Of a stretch of 64,000 nucleotides of DNA, positions 63,034 through 64,000 are shown in pieces. The position numbers and the translations under genes were made by a program. Location: the NCBI GenBank assembly GCA_015679245.1, contig CP064953.1, positions 1,178,001 to 1,242,000 of the forward strand, given 5' to 3'. Below the pieces are notes generated by a model. The model saw only the letters and a program-made list of their open reading frames with translations. It was not told where the DNA came from and made no database searches. Each line of letters begins with the position of its first letter. The first letter of the stretch is position 1. The stretch is from Actinomycetaceae bacterium zg-1166. Lineage in GTDB: Bacteria > Actinomycetota > Actinomycetes > Actinomycetales > Actinomycetaceae.

Positions 63034-64000
63034 TCACTCTGCTTCTTCAGCCTTCACTTTTCCTGAAGCAAGGAAACGGGTGATATCTTCCTCAGAGAAA
63101 CCAGCGCGCTTGAGAATATCGAGTGTGTCGTGCCCTAGAGGTGGCATTGGGCGCCAGAAGCCTCCTGGGTTATTCCTGAACTTCGGGAAGGTGTTAGGGC
63201 CACACACCTGCTTACCCTCGGCATTTTCCCATTCAATAAACGTCTCGCGAGCCTTAATATGCTCGTCAGAGAGAATATCGTCGAAGTCGTTGACTACCTG
63301 TGCGGCGATCTTGTGCTCGGTAAAGTCACGTTCGACGTCATACTTGGACTGAGTGGCCAGGTATTCGTCAAGTTTTTGCTCAATGAGCTGTGCCTTTGGC
63401 CCGTTGAGCCAGAGAGCTGACGTATCCTCTGGGTACTCCTCGGTTCCCCACAAATCTCCCAGACCAATCGTCTCAAGAAGATACTTGTTCTGCGGCACAC
63501 CGTAGACACACAGACCGATATAACCATCCTTACAGGTGTATTCACCGATACCGCACAGGTTCATGTGCCGTGCACCGGGGCGCGGGTAAAGGATACCCGC
63601 GTTGAGGTAATCCATAAGGTAGTAGGATCCCACGCGCAGCATGGTCTCGTGCATCGCCAGGTCGATTGATTCCCCCTTACCTGTGCTCTTGACCTTGTGA
63701 AGGGCAGCAAGCGAGGAAGAGACAATCATGAGGGAGTTAAAGTAATCCCCACCATAGGGCTGGATATTCATAGGTTGCTCAGGCGAACCATTCTGGTAGA
63801 TGATGCCCGAATAAGCGGCAACGGTGAGATCGTAGGCGGCAGCATTGATGCGCTCACTCTGCCCCCATTGCCCAAAACCGGAAACGTGAACGATGACGAG
63901 ATCTGGATTGTGCTCCCAGAGAACTTCGTCAGTGATCCCCTTGCGCGCGTAGGTCGGTCCTTTGGACGACTCGATGAAGATGTCAGCATCTTCAACGAGC
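63034..64000 (-). CDS. caiB: L-carnitine CoA-transferase CaiB (partial, N-terminus beyond right edge)
   Basis: CaiB moves CoA between carnitine, crotonobetaine and gamma-butyrobetaine. The frame is open to the window edge, giving about 321 C-terminal residues; a methionine at 63771 is internal, since the frame continues upstream with DADIFIESSKGPTYARKGIT and HVSGFGQWGQ. GGDYFNSL holds the family's catalytic Asp. LHKVKSTGKGESIDLAMHE, and near the C-terminus GPNTFPKFRNNPGGFWRPMP, resemble E. coli CaiB closely. The preceding gene (possibly caiA) is outside the window. Confidence 0.92.
   Translation of the reverse strand, partial: LVEDADIFIESSKGPTYARKGITDEVLWEHNPDLVIVHVSGFGQWGQSERINAAAYDLTVAAYSGIIYQNGSPEQPMNIQPYGGDYFNSLMIVSSSLAALHKVKSTGKGESIDLAMHETMLRVGSYYLMDYLNAGILYPRPGARHMNLCGIGEYTCKDGYIGLCVYGVPQNKYLLETIGLGDLWGTEEYPEDTSALWLNGPKAQLIEQKLDEYLATQSKYDVERDFTEHKIAAQVVNDFDDILSDEHIKARETFIEWENAEGKQVCGPNTFPKFRNNPGGFWRPMPPLGHDTLDILKRAGFSEEDITRFLASGKVKAEEAE

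Overview
The window is a chromosomal segment of an actinobacterium (Actinomycetota). The gene order matches conserved actinobacterial blocks: thrS-HIT-pgsA-patA-pimA-...-yebC-ruvCAB-yajC-secDF, rpsA-polA-pdtaR-pyk-lgt with his and trp genes, the pupylation block arc-dop-pup-pafA, and thiL-ddl-murA-leuDC with an IclR regulator. Phosphatidylinositol mannoside (PIM) genes, Pup, a zinc-type L28 and PrsW all fit. The Pup block has no 20S proteasome genes. That, with moderate GC and short spacers, suggests a host-associated Actinomycetaceae-like organism. The genus is an inference and cannot be fixed from the sequence.

Layout. 1-16593 (almost all minus strand): protein export (secF, secD, yajC), Holliday-junction processing (ruvB, ruvA, ruvC), yebC, a NUDIX enzyme, PrsW, a LemA-like protein, the PIM pathway (pimA, patA, pgsA), a HIT protein and thrS. 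An AT-richer island of about 1.8 kb with small plus-strand secreted and membrane ORFs separates ruvA from ruvC. 16594-25327: rpmB, rpsA, polA, a hotdog thioesterase, an ANTAR response regulator, tRNA-Leu(CAA) and pyk. 25497-32124: hisF-hisI-trpE-trpC-trpB-trpA-lgt, mostly overlapping. 32255-39367: FKBP lipoprotein, pafA, pup, dop, the ARC-type ATPase and trmI. 39527-46596: a RecB/AddB-like nuclease, uppP, a degenerate aldo/keto reductase, an acidic protein, tRNA-Leu(GAG), thiL, an FMN reductase and ddl. 46597-53698: a decayed MFS transporter, murA, leuD, leuC, an IclR regulator and a PimB-like mannosyltransferase.

53960-64000 is the most distinctive part. It is a carnitine/crotonobetaine-type CoA pathway: caiB (running off the right edge), a CaiC-like CoA ligase, a MaoC-type hydratase, a YaaU-like MFS transporter and a metallo-beta-lactamase-fold hydrolase in one tight operon. 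Next to it lie the electron-transfer genes fixA-fixB-fixC-fixX and a divergent TetR regulator. CaiB, YaaU and FixX resemble the enterobacterial cai/fix/yaaU proteins closely. The hydratase, the MBL hydrolase and the regulator differ from the enterobacterial parts, so this looks like an actinobacterial variant of anaerobic carnitine metabolism, or of metabolism of a related trimethylated or short-chain acyl compound.

Small-scale structure: many spacers carry two-copy tandem repeats of 20-35 bp, and a dispersed repeat with a CTCGTATG core lies upstream of thrS and polA. No CRISPR array, complete insertion sequence or prophage was seen.
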